Positions 47,281 to 58,300 are shown, counted from the first letter of the stretch. The stretch is DNA of 64,000 nucleotides from Blasia pusilla (GCA_050084515.1 CM114271.1:3658001-3722000); one strand, 5' to 3'. Numbers and translations: made by a program. The notes: generated from the sequence alone by a model not told the origin.

Positions 47281-47929
47281 CGTAGCACTCCCTGCTACCT
47301 CGGGTTCCTCAGACCCGTCATGCTCCGGTGTAAACGCCTCGCTCCACGCGGTCTACACGTGCTCATCTGCCAATCGTTGAAGCTCCTCAGTCAAGCCCCA
47401 CAGCGGCACCTCTCCTCAAACGAAACTCAAGTGCCCGCTCAACTTCGACGGTTCCACCGAACCCGAAATTGCAAAATCTATGAATGGGCTCCTTCCGTCA
47501 ACGTGGGAAAACCCACCCCCGTTCGAATCAGCCGGTGGGGTGCTTCAAAGCACGTCCATGAAACTTGGGACCGTGGTTTTACATCCAATACGTGGGCTAA
47601 AAGGAAGAAGATGAAGGAGGGAAGGGGGGTCAGATATAAAATTTTTAATTAATCATCCACTTTAAAGGGGTCTCGGCAACGAGCAACCTTCACAAAATGA
47701 TACGGCTTCCATTACACTCCTCTCCATAGAATTATCAAGAACGGGAGTATCCTCTGCATGGACATGTCCCTAAATCAAATCACTAGGCCAAGTGATGGCA
47801 CTGCTAAATGCTGCTAATGTTGCCATCTCTTGTGGCCGTTGCTCGATCATTGCACCTGTGAATCGAACGGGTAATTAGCTAAGGCGCCCATCACCTGACT
47901 GGCATCCTGGTCTGTAGGATGCAGACTCC

Positions 47930-48670
47930 CCCCCAGTAATCCCGGGAAAACCCCATCGGGTATAACACTGATCCACCAACCAAGACGTCGTAGGACTCTG
48001 CATTAGTCACTATCGCCTTGGCTCGCACGACGGACTCATCTCTAGGATGTCTTTAGCGAATCCTCACCACGACCTCCTGTCGGGTGATATACTATGTGGT
48101 ACTTGCTCCACCCAAGGATGCCTGTATCCGAAATGGACAACGCTCCACATCGGCTCTCGTCAAGCCCAATCCTCTAAATGACGCTTTCCCCAACATCAGG
48201 GGTTGCGCTCCTGAATCCAACAAGACACGTTGCAGACTAAAAGCTCTATCTTCAGGACTCACCAACTCAAAGACCTCTCCTCGATTATCCAGCAACACAA
48301 CACCATGAGAAGCCATGGCACGCTCTATCGCGGGTCTAGAGGGCATCTCCGCCATCCTAGCAGCCGTAGCCTGCTATGAATCTGACGTGGACGGCCCGAG
48401 CATCCGCTCCAAGGGCAGGTCCATCACCTCCTCTGCAATCATCTCTGAATGTGATGCAAGAACTCCAACTCCACGCTCACATAGTGAAGCGGTCACCCAA
48501 AAAGCCTCGGCGGACGTACCCCCCAACATCATAACATCGGAAGAAGAAAATAAAGAAGCGCGGTACACAATGGTGGCCGCCCCCAACAATGTCCTCCACA
48601 CATGCCCCTCCTGAGCATCAACAATAGGAGTCGTTGCACTCGCTTCTCCCATCGTCCTCCATGCTTGCAC
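47930..48670 (-). pseudogene. retropepsin-type aspartic protease (copy B)
   Basis: The frame 48355-48092 carries V-L-L-D-S-G-A-Q-P-L-M-L, the D-[ST]-G-A catalytic motif of retroviral-type proteases (at about 48201-48218), preceded by a hydrophobic F-S-L strand. After a stop the sequence continues with V-R-A-K-A-I-V-T and Y-D-V-L-V-G-G, the flap and second-half blocks seen in plant gypsy proteases. The open stretch 48374-48670 just upstream is the linker from gag. This domain is missing from copy A. Confidence 0.8.
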
Positions 48671-49211
48671 ACCAACAACATCACCAACTCTCCAGGAACT
48701 CTAATCAGGATCCATCGATGGGGTCCTCATCGCCTCAGACAACGTGAAAGACTGAGGAAGCCTTGTCTATTTCCTGGCATCCCCTCGCTATGGATCCAAC
48801 TCTGTGGCTGCTCCATGCGTCACAACTGCGGCTGCCTCCATCTAGGCAATCCCGCACATCCAACTTGGATCCTCCATATCTCTAGCTGCTCCATATGATG
48901 TCGATGCTACGGATCCGGCATCAGGTAATCTCAATGCCATAGCGGCAATCTGCTCTTGTAGCTGATGTACCTGAGGAGCCATCCTAGCCTCTCGCTCGGC
49001 ATCTCCCTCGACACGTCTAGGTGGTAGGACTCTCGGAGAATCTTTATGCCCAAACCACCTCCACGGGAAGCTCCACCACCGTGTTGGGCAACTCCAGCTC
49101 CTCGTCCTCCAACGGGACTACCTGGTGCACGATCTCTAGGCCCACCCAGATCGGCTACTTGCTCTAGTGCCCTCTTTGGCCCTCGTTCCGGACGTAACTC
49201 AGGATGTAAAC

Positions 49212-50325
49212 TCAAAAACATGGCGCGTGTATGACCATATCTCTGACAATAGTCACACTGATAACCTCCTGGTGCAGCACCATCTCCTCCTCCATGTTGA
49301 GGCACACGTCCATGACCCTAACGAGTGCAATCGCGCTGATGATGGGCTCCACCACATGACCAACAAGTAATAGAAGGCGGTTGCTACTGAGCAGCATATG
49401 AAGGCGGAGGTCTCTATGGCACGGCCTCTCGGTATCCTCCCTGAGCTCGTGATGCCATATTCAACCTATCTCGGAGTCCACGTTGCTGCACAGGTGGTGC
49501 GGACAATCGTGATTGCTCTCGCCTAGAACCCATGGTGGCTACGCTCTCCTCCGCCATGTTGCGCTCAATGTTCTCATCGGTCCTAAAAATATCTCTCAAC
49601 GTAAGGGAGGTGTTCATAAGAAGCACCGGTGTCCGCAGGGTCCGATCCATCTACGCGTACCATGATTGGATAGCCTGAGCCTCTATCACCCCTTGAGTGA
49701 AGTTGATCAACCGGCGCAATTGAGTGTAAGTCTCACGTAAACTCTCATCCGGGTGCCTCTGGAAGTTGTTGATGCTCCGCAACTTCTCCGTCCGTACCCC
49801 CTGGTAGCTCGCCCTGAACTCAACAAAGAACTCAACCACGGGGTTGAACTTGTGACAAACCCGACTAGACGGTGCAACTTCTCCAATGCGAGTGACCCCT
49901 CCTAAAACATCACTAGTGGAAGAGGAAGTAGCCTCTCCTGAATCCTCCTCCTCCTCTGGGAACGGCTCCGTCCATAACATAAAGTGTGGATCATAGTAGA
50001 GCCTCCACGCCTCGATCTCACGTGCATATCTTTGAGAGAACTGATGGTAATTGTCCACGGGCGCCCCCTCTAAATCGTGGAACATACTAGTCCATGCAAT
50101 AAACAGGTTAAACTCTCTAGAGTTCCTAGCTCGCTCTGAATCACACAAACTCCTTAACTCCGCAATGAAGTCGTGTAGCTCTATGGTGCCTATAGCACCC
50201 AAAAACCTACGCGGTCCTCTACCTTGGTCGTCCATCTCGTACGCCCAACTGGTAGGACCACTCGATGTGTACGGTGGATCACTAACACACTCCTCTACAC
50301 GCTCCCCCTCCTTTGAAGACGACAC
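49212..50325 (-). pseudogene. gag polyprotein (copy B)
   Basis: 50325-49651 encodes a capsid-like part. It includes the E-L-H-D-F-I-A-E and F-H-D-L-E-G-A-P blocks, an acidic EEEE stretch, F-N-P-V-V-E-F-F-V-E-F-R, and H-P-D-E-S-L-R-E-T-Y-T-Q-L-R-R-L, the usual retrotransposon gag signature. After a stop at 49651 the nucleocapsid part follows, with a CX2CX3HX4C knuckle (C-W-S-C-G-G-A-H, about 49325-49364) and a CX2CX4H knuckle lacking the final Cys (C-D-Y-C-Q-R-Y-G-H, about 49218-49262). A Gly/Arg/Pro-rich tail ends near 48931. The first in-frame ATG of the open stretch lies about 40 codons in; the real start could be upstream of a stop. Confidence 0.85.
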
Positions 50326-51385
50326 AGAAGGAGAGGTGGTCTCTCACTTGGAGACCCTTGAAACCTCGCATCACTCCGAGTAAACCCTCTAGAGCTACTC
50401 TGAGGTCCACTACCTCGCCTCTCAAAATCCTAAAAGGACGTCGTGATGGCCCTCGTGCCCCTCTCACATGATCACTCTCAACCTCGTGAGTAATCTCTCA
50501 ATCACTCATCCCAAACATCGGCACTCGATCTACACTCTCCCTCCACGAGACGTGTAACAAGCGGCAACAAGCCGCGTGGTGCGGAAAATCGATCAGGCTA
50601 TCATCTCATAGACAACCTACCCTCAACTCTGGGCATCCCACACAGGTCTATGTCCCCTAAACCACATACATAAATAATGCTCTCAGCATCCACACAACCC
50701 AATATCCCCAAATAAACTACCCAAATCCTAGAATCCCTCACGCGTGCAGGGTAAAGGACCAGAATGGATAACCTGAATACACGTCGATGTCACTCCTCAG
50801 CAACAGCAAATCTCGACCCTAACTCGGTCATGGAGACAACTCCTCCAATCAGCAAGTCATACTCCTCCCGTACTGACGTTGCTCAAAACTCCTTGATAGA
50901 CAGTGCGACTCCAACGGAACGATGCGACGTTGCAGGCGGCACGGAAAGGCTACGAACCGCACGGCCGTCGATGGTGGGATGCGCCACTCGGCGGCATACC
51001 CTCCTCAATCAACAATAAACCCACACTCTCCTCCACAATGACGGTGCGGTGCGGCCATAAGCGGCAATCGGCGGCGCGTTGCGGCTACGAGCGTCACAAC
51101 ACAGTACTCGATCGTCGTCAAACGACTACCAATCACAACATAGCATCATGAAATCAAAACTCAAACACCATAATTGAAGGTCATCTGCCATCACTGGTTG
51201 ATGACAAAACTGTGATGACGGTGGCGGCCAAAACAAAGTATGTGGTGGCGACGCAAGTCAGAGAATCATCGAACATCGTGGAAGATCCTCCACTCCGTAA
51301 CGGCGGCAATGCCAACCAAAGGGTGGACAACGGAAGGTGGATCGTTGACGGTGACGGTTGACTGTTGATGGTGACGTTGACGGTT
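50326..51385 (-). other. leader region of copy B
   Basis: About 1.06 kb between the 5' terminal repeat and gag, with no recognised domain. It is richer in CG than its surroundings, with repeated g-c-g-g-c and c-g-t-c-a-a-c-g words. It does not resemble the leader of copy A (2534-3030), although both begin with the same 130-bp terminal repeat. I see no match to a tRNA primer-binding site next to the terminal repeat. Confidence 0.6.
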
Positions 51386-51515
51386 GAATTGGAGATATTT
51401 TGGTACTTCTTGTCTCGTTGTTTGGATGCCATGAAATAGCATGGGATCGTGCATGTTTGTGTGTGTGTTTGGTAACAGCAATGTATGTTGTGTAGCGATG
51501 TGTACGCGCACGATA
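51386..51515 (-). repeat. 5' terminal repeat of copy B (inverted)
   Basis: 130 bp, reverse complement of 42578-42707 with some substitutions. In element sense it starts TATCGTGCGC. Its outer edge abuts copia LTR sequence exactly. Confidence 0.9.
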
Positions 51516-51713
51516 TGGTTAATCACAATTAGTCTAACTCAATACTATCATTAGGGTTAGGGTTAGGCTATGTCCCATAGGCTATGTCCTATGGGACATA
51601 GCCTATGGGACCAACCTCCACTCATTCTCTCATTGCAAGTTTTGTTCTCCATGGTAATGTGTGAGTGTGAGAGTCGTTTCCCACCAGTTATGCTTCTTTA
51701 GCAATTTCCCACA
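51516..51713 (+). repeat. 5' LTR of copia-2, second part (after copy B)
   Basis: 198 bp continuing the LTR from tggttaatcac to the CACA end. It carries a telomere-like ttagggttagggttagg run and a perfect 16-bp inverted repeat (51565-51580 and 51589-51604) that is absent from the other LTRs of the family here. Confidence 0.9.
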
Positions 51714-51727
51714 TGATATTAGAGCGA
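51714..51727 (+). other. primer-binding site of copia-2
   Basis: TGATATTAGAGCGA directly after the LTR resembles the TGGTATCAGAGC site complementary to the 3' end of initiator methionine tRNA, with two transitions. Confidence 0.75.
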
Positions 51728-52223
51728 TAGGAGAACATTACTTGAAATTCTTGGTGTTTGAGGGGATAAGAGAGGCAACAGAAGGCAAAATTTTAGTTTG
51801 GGAGAAGGAAATGTTATTCAGAGCTCATTGGGTGCAGATTTCAAGTGGAGCTTTGACGGTGATAAAACTTTGGAGGCATTTTTTAGGGCTTTCCCAGTCC
51901 ATTTAGCCATCTGGGTCCGTAACAACTAGAACGATGCCAAAGGCTTATTCTAGCCACTACAAATGAATGGTTCCAAAAGCTCATTGAGAGCTTTCCAACG
52001 CACCCAAAATCGCTTGATTATGAGATTCTGAGCTCCTGCAGTAGCAATTTCAGTGTAGGAAAGTGCAATTAGTGAAGAAAAGTTGTGGAGTTTGCTCTCT
52101 ACAGGCCAATTTCGACTAGTTCTTTCATACAGTTGATCAATTTTGGAAAATTTCAAGTCAATTTCTATGTAGGAATGGTCTATGCTTCAATTGGAGTAGT
52201 AGAGAGCCTGAAATTATATTTTT

Positions 52224-53110
52224 TTGTGAGTGAAATCGTTCGTCATGGAGCATTCCTCAACTGATATGATACATGAGAAGCTAGATAAACAGAATTACAA
52301 TGTTTGGAAGTTTCGCATGAAAAACTTTCTCGTGGGTCAAGAACTATGGGAGCTTGTCATAGGTGATGAGGCCAAGCTTGAAGGTGACTCAACAGACTTG
52401 AATGTTCGCGCCTGGAACAAACGCGCAAGGCAAGTAATCCACTGTATTTCAATAACGATCAGTTTGCCAATGATAGGTCACATTCAAGATTTTGATATTC
52501 CGAAGGAGGCCTGGGATGCATTGGAAAAGTTGTTCCATACATCTATCAAGGCCAAAAAGCTTCAATTGAAACAGGAATTGAACGAAATGAGGAAATGATC
52601 GTAGAGCATCAATGATTATATTTTGAGTATCAGACATATTGTTGATCACTTGAATAGCTTTGGAGTGACAGTAGAAGATGATGATATGAGTTTGTTCACT
52701 CTTCAAGGCCTTCCAAAGGATTATAAGTCCTTTGAGATATCTATCTCTGTGAGAGAAGTATCCAACCTTTCAAGAGTTAGTCTCACTGTTAATCAATGAA
52801 GAGATGCGCCTAGTAGGCAACGGTAATTGCTCTAGTCTGCAAGAGATTGCGCTATTTGCATGTTATGGATCAAACAGAGGCAGGGGTCGTGGCACAAGCT
52901 TCCGTGGTCGAAGTGGATATCAAGCATATGTAGGAAGAGGCACTCAATATAATTTCACTCAATCAACTATGAACCAATACCAGACACAATCACAAGGTGG
53001 TGATAGTGGAAACCGTTGGGATCGAGGTCAGCAGTAGAGGGTCCATGGATCTTGCAATTACTGTGGGATAAAGGGTCACTATGCAAATTTTTGCTTCAAG
53101 AAGAAGGCAG
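52224..53110 (+). pseudogene. copia gag (copia-2)
   Basis: The frame from 52224 reads as a UBN2-type copia gag: L-D-K-Q-N-Y-N-V-W-K-F-R-M near the N-terminus, then W-D-A-L-E-K-L and K-L-Q-L-K-Q-E-L. A TGA at 52596 interrupts it, and the homology continues in other frames through a V-S-L-T-V-N-Q block. A Gly/Arg-rich stretch (52860-53030) follows, then a CX2CX4HX4C zinc knuckle (C-N-Y-C-G-I-K-G-H, about 53055-53100). It binds element RNA in intact relatives. Confidence 0.87.
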
Positions 53111-53299
53111 ATATCTCTGTAGGACAGATAATAGAACAGGGTTATCAAGTGAAATTTAACGCAGATGGTTGTTGCATTGAAACAATGGATGACCAGACTA
53201 CGATAGCCAAAGGAACTAGATTTGGCAGAATGTTCAAATTAGATATTTTCTATGCGAGATATTCAAACAACAATGTATGGTCAAATCGGCCAACAAGTC

Positions 53300-53970
53300 A
53301 CAGATCTAAATATGTGGCATATAAGAATTGGACATATAAATCTTCAAAAATTATAGATTCTTTCATCATCTAATATAGTAATAGGACTCCCTAAATTAGC
53401 GAGTCCTGCTACGTTAGAGGTATGTCCTCCTTGCCAATTTGGAAAACAAGCTAGATTTCTTTTTCCAAAGCAAGATAGAAGAGCATCCAGAATATTGGAG
53501 TTGATCCACAATGATTTGTGGACAACATCATAACATAGCCTTATTGGTTGTCAGTACTTTGTTTCATTTATTGATGACTTCTATAGGTATATATGGGTAT
53601 ACTTTCTGAAAGCCAAGTCAGAGGTGTTCTCAGTGTTCCAAACATTCAGAGTTCTAGTAGAAAACCAGACTGGACAACACATTCTAAAATTACGTTGTGA
53701 TGGAGGAGGAGGGTATCTTTCAACAGAGTTTGATGACTATTTATATGAGCATGGCATCCAACGTCAAGTGACTTGCCGTTATACTCCACAACAAAATGGA
53801 GTGGCCAAGAGGAAGAATCGACATATTGCTGAAGCGGCACGAGCTATGCTGAATGAGAAGAACATGCCTAAGGTCTATTGGGTAGAGGTTGTAGCATGTG
53901 CAGTCTTCTTAATCAACCGAACTCCAACAACATGAGTTCATAATGAAACTCCATTCGAAGTCTTCACAAG
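53300..53970 (+). pseudogene. copia integrase (copia-2)
   Basis: The HHCC region (W-H-I-R-I-G-H ... C-P-P-C) lies at about 53315-53440. A DDE core follows with I-H-N-D-L-W, C-D-G-G-G-G-Y and [11 protein letters not shown]. Stops occur near 53384, 53532 and 53934. The usual W-T-D of the first catalytic region is H-N-D-L-W-T here. The segment between the zinc knuckle and HHCC is too short and lacks a DSGA motif, so the protease is deleted. Confidence 0.85.
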
Positions 53971-54379
53971 AAGTAAACCTGATTAGACCCCAAGTCTGAA
54001 AGATGTATCTTCATTGGCTATGCTGATGGAATTAAGGGATATAAGTGCTACATTCCATCCTCTAGGCAGCTTATTATTAGTCAGGATGTTATCTTTGATG
54101 AGCTAAAGTCATGGTATCCTTCATCTGAGCATCTTCCACCTCTAAACTCGTCTGTTGAGGGGGGAGAATAGGATTGCAAACCAACAGACATTGTCTTCAA
54201 CTTCCCCAAGTACTAGTCCAGGATTAGGAGAGGTCCTAGATTCATCAGTTAAATCTGTGATTCCATGGATGGGAAGAGTACGTATTCAATCTTTTGACAC
54301 TAGTTAGAGGTCGAGTCAGGTGTCAGAGGCATCTACCTCTGAACAACAACTTCGTAGATCAAATAGAGTTACACATCTA

Positions 54380-55413
54380 GTTCATTTTAGGGTATGTGAT
54401 TCTGACTCCTCGTTATATGTCTTGAGAGAACAAGATCATACGGTTTTCATTATGTTGTATGTTGACGATCTCCTTATTATTGGGAATAGTGAAGAAATGG
54501 TATAATAAGTCAAGCTTAAGTTACAAGAAGAATTTGATATGAAGGACTTGGGAGAACTCAAGTACTTCCTTGGTATTGAGTTTATTAAGATAGGAGAGAG
54601 CATGTGGTTACTACAACGATAATATGCTTTTCATATGCTTTCAAAATATTGTATGACGGCTTGTAGTCAATCTCTATACCGTTGGATCAGAGTGTGAAGC
54701 TAAGAGTGGATGAAGGAGAGTTGCTTGCAGATTCTAATATGTACATGCGTATGGTTGAAAGTTTGATGGATCTAAGTATAACCAGACCAGATTTGAGCTA
54801 TGTTGTTGGCCTAGTGAGCCAATTTATGTAAGCAACTCGAAAACCTCACCTTGATGTTGTGAGGAGGATTATGCGGTATGTGAAATTCTCTATTCAATTC
54901 GGGCTTCAATTTGACCCTTCTCCTAGTTTTCAACTACAAGGATTCACAGATGTTGATTGGGCAGGAAGCGTGTCTGATCGACACTCCACATCTGGTTATA
55001 CATTTACTTTGGGAAGCGTAGTTATAAGTTGGGCTTCAAATAAGCAACCTACAATTGCTTCATCTTCAATAGAGGCTGAGTACAGAGGAGCAACCAATGT
55101 AGCATGTGAGGCGGTGTGGCTTTATCGATTACTTGTTGAGATTGATGTTAGTAACTTAGGACCTAGTGTAATATATGCAGAAAATATTAGTAGCATCAAG
55201 CTAGCTAATAACCCTGTGTTTCATGCTCGTACAAAGCATGTTAAGATGCACTATCATTTTATCAGAGAGAAAGTGCTTGCAGGAGAAATTGATCTTGTGT
55301 ATATAGGTACAGATCAGCAAATTGCTGACATCTTTACAAAGACATTGTCTATAGATAAGTTTGAGATGTTTAGAAATGATTTAGCGTTAGAGATATCGAC
55401 TAGGGTTAGTTAA
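54380..55413 (+). pseudogene. copia RT remnant and RNase H (copia-2)
   Basis: At about 54387 the sequence jumps from the pre-RT linker to the end of RT; compared with copia-1 about 560 bp is missing. The remnant keeps an intact Y-V-D-D box and the following L-K-Y-F-L block, with stops after it. RNase H (54859-55413) is open throughout, with D-V-D-W-A-G, S-T-S-G-Y, A-E-Y-R-G-A and I-F-T-K-T-L. Confidence 0.87.
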
Positions 55414-55596
55414 TCACAGTTAGTCTAACTCGAGACTATGGTTAAGGTTAGGGTTAGGGTTGCTTGTACATACCCTATATAATTGAGAAGGGGACCAGCC
55501 TCCACTCATTCTCTCATTGCAAATTTTGTTCTCCATTGTGGTGTGTGAGTATGAGAGCCGTTTCCGACCAATTATGCTTCTTTAGAAATTTTCACA
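55400..55596 (+). repeat. 3' LTR of copia-2, truncated
   Basis: About 197 bp from ctaggg to CACA. The first about 115 bp of the LTR and the polypurine tract are deleted. The deletion point lies within 6 bp of where copy B entered the 5' LTR. The target duplication TACGG follows at 55597-55601. Confidence 0.88.
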
Positions 55597-55699
55597 TACG
55601 GATCAAAGGTACCAATTAGAATCTCCAACCATCCTACACACAAAGTCTTACAAAAATAGAATGTATAAAGTAGGATGGAGGTTATGTGATTAATATTAT

Positions 55700-55939
55700 G
55701 AACATACACATAGCCATAAAACATACATTGCATCAACCACACAAAATATTGCACCCATTCATTCATCCTAAAAATATAAATGTGGAGGCCAGTAGTTACC
55801 AAAATATCTCCATAAATAAAATGTAAAATAGACGTAGTTCTCACAAATACCTCCATAAATGCAAAACTCTCTCTCTCTTTCTTTCTCTTTCTTTCTTTCT
55901 TTCTTTCTTTCTTTTTCTCTCTTTCTTTCTTTCTTTCTT

Positions 55940-55996
<57 letters not shown>

Positions 55997-56300
55997 CAAC
56001 AAGGAGCACTTTAGCTCCACCGCCTCATAGAAAAGAGGTTCAACAACAAAACAATGAGCTCCCAAACTCTCTCCCAAAATCCTTTCCTTGGTCACATCCA
56101 CAAAGAAGTTATCTCCTTGATCCCAAACCTGATTTAGTGGATCAAAGGTCATATTCTATAAATATAAAGTTAAATATTTAACAATAGGGAGCTTATCCGA
56201 AGTTGTAAGTTCTTCAAATAGGCTCCAAATAACCCCAAACAAAGGGGACAACTCCTCTTTCGGATTATCCTACTCCTCAACAAATCATTTATGACCTATT
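55700..56300 (+). repeat. diverged copy of long repeat R
   Basis: Shares with 2406-3030, in order, a c-a-t-a-c-a-c-a-t start, accaaaatatctcc, a (CT)n run, agctcc-cgcct, gaggttcaacaa, aatgagctc, ggtcacat-type and aaacaaagggg blocks. Similarity is moderate. The (CT)n part has expanded into a long mixed ct/cttt microsatellite (55868-55993). Confidence 0.7.
55868..55993. repeat. mixed (CT)n / (CTTT)n microsatellite
   Basis: About 126 bp of ct and cttt units with few interruptions. Confidence 0.95.
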
Positions 56301-58058
56301 GGATTTGACTTCTTGTCTCCCTTAGAGTATTGCACGAATACTCTACGTTCCACCATAAAAGATACTAGCCAGTATCCGTGTTGTGCAAGGATGAATGAAA
56401 ATTAGCTTGAGAAGATAAAGGGCTCAAATTTCAAAAGAGGCTAGTGGGGAGAACAACACCTTTCAATCAATTAGAGGCCAAAACAGACAAGTGTCCTCAA
56501 GAGGGAAGGCACCCCTATAAAGGCACTCTCCCATAATATAAAAGATTATATTGATCCTTAAAGAGAAGTATATTACAATGAGTCTGCAATTGACAAGATT
56601 TTGTTGTGAATACATATTCCATATCTCATACCTTTATTTTCAATAAGATAGTAACTATTATTTTGATTTTAATATGTATTTGGTAGTATCAATCTTGATC
56701 TAACTGGAGATGCAACAGGGGATTCTTATAAGAGGTTGGGTTCAGAGGAATAGAAGAATTCATAGATGAATAATCACACTTTGTTACACCAAAGGGGATT
56801 ATCTTTTGCTTGCAGCTAAATTTTGAGTCTAATTATCAACTCTGCGACTATCTTGTGCTTGCAGTCATGCGACTTATTTGCAAATTATAATTAAGTCTCG
56901 ATTCTTTTGCAAGTCTCAACATTTGCAAGCTAGTTGAAAATCATACCACTTGCAAGACAACCGCATATTACATTGCAAACTAAGTTGCGATGGAGTTCCA
57001 AAGTGCGATTCTAGAAACTCAAAAAATTCGAATATCGAGACTTGCAACTAAGCCATAACTTGCGACTATTTTTCGAGAGTCAAAACTCACAAATTATGAC
57101 TACGTTATAAGTCTTGTGGGTTGTAAATCAAAATTTATGAGTTATGACACAAAATTATTGGCCATAAATTCCCCTTTTGCCTTCAATTTTCTCCATTTCC
57201 ACTTTTCCTCCAAGCTTTCCAAGGCTCCTCTCATCACTTTGCAACCCCTTTCTTTCTATAGTAGAGCTAACTCTTAATTATTTTCGGGTGGGAGTTTTCT
57301 TTTATATTGAGAGACATATTGATGATTAAATTTTATTGTCTTCCATGTTTTGTTCTAAAATTCAAGTGAACAAAGAAAAAAATCCATCCTAACAAAATTG
57401 GAAGGAGCCAAATCCCTCTTAAACATGTCTTTCATAAACCCGAATATGAGTCTAAATGGAGCAAAAAAGATCAAAAAACAACTAGTTTGCAAGTGTTGAA
57501 AACCATTACTTTGCGATTGTGTTGCAATTATGTTTTTGCAACTTATTTACGACTAGGCAGACTTATAAGCTCTTTGCGATCCAAGTGTGAGTATCGGGCG
57601 GTTGTGTTCTGGCTAATTTTAAGTCATTGCAATTGTATTTCAAGTATTATAAAATGACACTTCAAATTAAAGTCATGATGTAATTGCAAAGTGTTGCTCG
57701 AAATCATAAGCGTGCGACTATGTTATGGCTATCACACTCGCAAATTTAAAATTTCCTTGCATCTATATATGTAGCCATTATGTTGCGATTGTTTTTCTCT
57801 CACACCCGCAAAATTTCTCACAAGGTAGAAGTGTTAGACAAAGAGAAACTTGCGTAGATGGATTCATTTATTGCCACAAAAGATCGTTTCTCAAAGTCTT
57901 GAGGTTGTGTGTAGATCTCAATTTCCTTGTGGACGATTCTAGCTTGTTAGAGAAAGAGACGAGTTCTTAAGTAAATATGCCTCCACTTCCTTAAACTTAT
58001 GGGCCATACAATGGTGAGGTTATATTGATATACCAAACCAATAAACAACAGCACGCAA
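56301..58058. other. AT-rich spacer with reiterated TTGCAA-like words
   Basis: No supported gene. Near 56524-56546 on the - strand is a Helitron-like start (t-a-t-t-a-t-g-g-g-a-g-a-g-t-g-c-c) without a clear partner end. From about 56800 to 57720 the words ttgcaa, ttgcga and gcgact recur every few tens of bases on both strands. Confidence 0.55.
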
Positions 58059-58300
58059 TCTATATTATTATTGGAGAGTGCCTTCTTGATTTGCAAACAC
58101 CTTCTTGATTTGCAAATTGTTTGACATGCGGCAACTAGGCAGCAAGAATTTTTCACACGCTACGGGTAGCAGATTTTTCTTTAAAATTTATGTGTAATAT
58201 CATTAGTCCTTTCACTCACGTCCCCTCCTTTTCACGTGCCGCACGAAGGACTTCTCAAATACTTTTTTATTTCCCGTGCCTCGTACGGGCACCTTACTAG
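58059..58300 (+). mobile_element. small non-autonomous Helitron H3
   Basis: Starts TCTATATTATTATTGGAGAG and ends CTAG before T, with a strong cccgtgc-ctc-gtacggg stem about 10 bp upstream. 242 bp, no coding. The next Helitron begins at the following base. Confidence 0.85.

Larger units (their letters stand above)
42578..51515 (-). mobile_element. gypsy-type element with DNA methyltransferase and PHD finger, copy B
   Basis: About 8.9 kb, inserted in the 5' LTR of copia-2 and read on the - strand. Order: 130-bp terminal repeat (inverted), 1-kb leader, gag with two zinc knuckles, retropepsin, cytosine-5 methyltransferase, RT, RNase H, integrase, SH3-like tail and PHD finger, 3' UTR, terminal repeat. 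It is more complete than copy A, but frameshifts and stops break nearly every domain. Both ends coincide with the copia LTR junctions, so the inverted repeats are the true limits of the inserted unit. No clear target-site duplication is visible: the flanks read ctaggg and tggtta. Confidence 0.88.
42458..55596 (+). mobile_element. Ty1/copia retrotransposon copia-2, internally deleted, with nested copy B
   Basis: Bounded by TACGG duplications. Order: 5' LTR (split by copy B), primer-binding site at 51714, gag, zinc knuckle, integrase, a short RT remnant, RNase H, truncated 3' LTR. Without copy B the element is about 4.2 kb. Most of RT (about 560 bp) is missing compared with copia-1, and no protease is recognised. 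The 3' LTR has lost its first part together with the polypurine tract. It could not have moved by itself in this state. Confidence 0.9.

Noticed and set aside
42578-51515. Ordinary LTR pair for copy B
   Set aside because: The two 130-bp ends are reverse complements, and no direct-orientation second copy was found between the leader and gag.
55430-55470. Telomere or interstitial telomeric block
   Set aside because: Only two or three ttaggg-like units, at the same position in each copia LTR; it is part of the LTR.
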